Position numbers and translations under genes: made by a program. The notes under the pieces were generated by a model that worked only from the letters and a program-made list of their open reading frames with translations, was not told the origin of the DNA and did no database searches. From Lycocorax pyrrhopterus obiensis (lineage: Eukaryota; Chordata; Aves; Passeriformes; Paradisaeidae), in assembly GCA_014706295.1 (NCBI GenBank), contig JACSVZ010000039.1, positions 3,224,001 to 3,288,000 of the forward strand: a DNA stretch of 64,000 nucleotides, written 5' to 3'. Numbering within the stretch: the stretch's first letter is position 1; the number at the start of each line of letters is the position of its first letter. Of this stretch, positions 61,786 to 64,000 are shown piece after piece.

Positions 61786-64000
61786 TTCGAACAAAATGAT
61801 CTTGAAAATAATTTACCTTCCTTCGCCTATCCCTGCTCTCAAGTCATAATTCTTGTAGGGTACTTCAGTGCTTCCTATTGATGCCTATCTTGACTAGCAT
61901 ATTTTAAAAACACTTCCTATCACTTGATTCCAAAGTTTTTCACAGACCACAAAAAACCCCAGTAGGCTTACTGCACTTTTGGGAGGGGTAACTGGTAACC
62001 TCTCTCCACAACAATGGTGGAATGCTTCTGAATGCTGGCTACTATAGACTGAAATGTTCATGTGCCCTGTCATACCCCAATTTGTACATCTTAAGATGCC
62101 TACTTAACATACTTTAGTGCAGTAAATATAGATTTAATCTCCTTTAAGATAACTTTCTGGAAATTGTGCCATCACAATCTCTAAATGCACATCACATTTT
62201 AGCTAGCTGCCTAAGTTCATACTTCTTAAATTATACACAATGTCTTAGGAAAACATGAAAAATGTAGACCCATTATTCTTTTTCTTCAGTGAGCTTAAGA
62301 GTTACTTGAAACTTCTGCTCCATACATAATTCACACCCTTTCTTAAATAGAGAAACTTTGTTTCCTATTCTCTAAACATGGTTGGAATGTGATAATATAT
62401 TCCCACTTCATGTAGTAGAATAGATTGTACCAGTTCATAATTTTTGAGACTGAAAAGTATTTGAAATTTACTTCAGCTGAATCACCATCCACCCTGAATA
62501 AGGCAATTCCTGTATGCACTCTCCTATATACTTATTTTTATTAAAAGCTGCAGAGATTGTTTATGATGATACCTGCATAGCTAACCTTTATCCTCACTCA
62601 GCACAGTAACCTCACTGCTTTTCCTCATTACTTGTATGGCACAAGGGTCATTGTATTAGATAAAAAAATAAACAATAGTTGAAGAAAGATTATCTTTTTA
62701 CAAGTTTTATTTTACATGAAAGAAGAAGTGCTAAGTTGTTGGGGGTTTTTTAATTTGGAAAGTATGACTGCTTCAAACTTGAGTTCCTGAATCTCTGTGC
62801 AACTTTAGTACACTTAACTTAGCAGCATGTAGATATGGTCAAATTCAATTATTAGGGTTGTGAACCAGAAACAACTTCTTTAGTGCAGTCCTGTGTCTCA
62901 AGGAGTCACCCCAGCAGTTCTTACTGCAAATTCTAGAACAGCATATTCTAGACAGATTTTACTCTTTCTGGAACCTTGGTTCTAAAAGTACACATTTCCT
63001 CATTATTTTTTGATAAACTGTAATCATCTACTTCAAAGCTGAAGTCCTCTAGGCCAGTAATTTTGGAAGATTCTTACTAACTCCACAAAACCTAAAACAA
63101 GCAGGATTTACCATTTCTCTCGGTCACTGCATCTAAGATCATGAGTCTCATTAACAACTGTTCCTCCACATAACCAGTAGCACAGCTCTGGTAAGTATTT
63201 GGGACTCAATATAGAGATTGTCAGTCAAGATGAATACTCTGTTCAGACATTGCTTTCATAAAAACCCACACTCCAGAGCATTTCTCCACAGCTCATATTT
63301 GCCTCACTTAGATTTTCTGCAACCATTCTGAAAAAGTCCATCAAGTCATTTATTTAAGCATACAAGTTCGGATTCTTGGGGAAAGGTGTTTGTATAATTA
63401 TAAGCTGTGCTCTTCTAAGAGTGTTCCAGGAGACAAGAAGTTAAAGGAGCATAAAGAGTTTAATGAGAGTCCACAGCAAACAAAAGGTTTAACAGTCTTC
63501 AGGACTAAGATGGTTACAGAAGAAAGTGTTCTGCATGCTTTACCCTTTAGTTCTAGGATTGTTGTGTACAAAAAAACCCCTATGACGAATATAAAAGAAT
63601 TTGCCTAGGCTTCAAAGTGATGATCAGCTACAATTTTGAAGTGGAACGATATTCCCAGTTTCATGTCTGTACTACCCGAAGGACAGTTTTAACATCCAAA
63701 ACCACCTCTTGCAACTTGACCTACAGCAACTGTCTGTAGCTAACCATAGAAGCAATGCAAGCTCCCACTTGCATTTTACAAGCTTTCAAGGATAAATAAA
63801 GTCAAACAGCACAGCATATTGCACAGGAAGCTGTTATTGTTGCTGTTTCTTAGATGCACCATTTATAAAGATGCCCTAATTGTTTCACTGCTATGCGAAA
63901 TTCGATTTATCGGATTCTATGCTATAGTTTACATCAGTCATAGTTTATGTATGCCTAAAAATTAAGAAACGAGTTTGGCAGAAAATTAATTCCAGGACAA

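Larger units (their letters stand above)
55025..64000 (-). other. SMAP1: SMAP1 intron (partial), at least 9.0 kb
   Basis: No exon coding the ArfGAP domain (CX2CX16CX2C finger, or the following RDKYEKKKYY-type segment) was found here, so I read it as intron continuing beyond the window. It holds two CR1 fragments (57300-57895 and 60820-61785) and a solo LTR (59501-60089). The remainder, including 61790-64000, is AT-rich and without recognised features. Confidence 0.8.

Noticed and set aside
55025..64000. ArfGAP-domain exons of SMAP1
   Set aside because: Searched for the zinc-finger cysteines and the RDKYEKKKYY-type segment on the minus strand; none seen, so they are presumed outside the window.
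1..64000. CRISPR arrays, operons or bacterial-type systems
   Set aside because: The window is vertebrate nuclear DNA with spliced genes and LINE/LTR/SINE repeats; no regularly spaced repeats were seen.

Overview
This window is vertebrate nuclear DNA, AT-rich and almost entirely intronic, most likely from a songbird-type (passerine) bird. Three things point there. Chicken-repeat-1 (CR1) LINE fragments end in the usual avian 3' signature (a TTCCAACCCAAACTATTCTATG-like tail). Solo LTRs match a common avian ERVL-type family. One SINE is built from a tRNA-Ile-like head and a CR1 tail, an architecture known from passerines. The species cannot be named from the sequence alone.

Two protein-coding genes are present, both partial and arranged tail to tail, the same neighbour pair as on human 6q13 (expected on chromosome 3 in chicken). 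At the left, on the + strand, are the last two coding exons of B3GAT2 (5773-5921 and 6001-6087), a Golgi glucuronyltransferase of HNK-1 carbohydrate synthesis. They are separated by an intron of only 79 bp; bases 1-5772 read as the preceding intron. On the - strand, seven coding exons of SMAP1 run from 55024 down to the stop codon at 7403-7405. They give about 334 codons covering everything after the ArfGAP zinc-finger domain: the Lys/Glu-rich stretch, the clathrin-binding LLGLD box, the acidic/DLF region, and the Met/Gly/Pro/Gln-rich C-terminus. All nine exons have GT-AG borders and phases that join without a break. The N-terminal ArfGAP exons are not seen and should lie beyond 64000. The two stop codons are 1.3 kb apart, and candidate poly(A) signals on opposite strands sit within 30-60 bp of each other near 6534-6594.

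The SMAP1 introns (about 21.3 kb, 9.3 kb, 9.0 kb, 4.1 kb, 2.3 kb and 0.6 kb, plus at least 9 kb at the right edge) hold the mobile DNA. There are seven CR1 fragments plus one CR1 3' stub remnant, two near-complete solo LTRs each with a perfect 5-bp target duplication, one truncated LTR of the same family, one probable second-type LTR with a primer-binding-site-like remnant, one tRNA-Ile/CR1 SINE, and several short microsatellites. Nearly all lie antisense to SMAP1. Most other open reading frames are short chance frames or decayed CR1 reverse-transcriptase remnants.

I looked for a novel system and did not find one. The window is best explained as two conserved genes plus ordinary avian retroelement debris. 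The points most worth checking are the convergent 3' ends, the minimal B3GAT2 intron, the GT-repeat at the last SMAP1 splice acceptor, the coding GA tract, the orientation bias of the insertions, and a few unexplained intronic segments.
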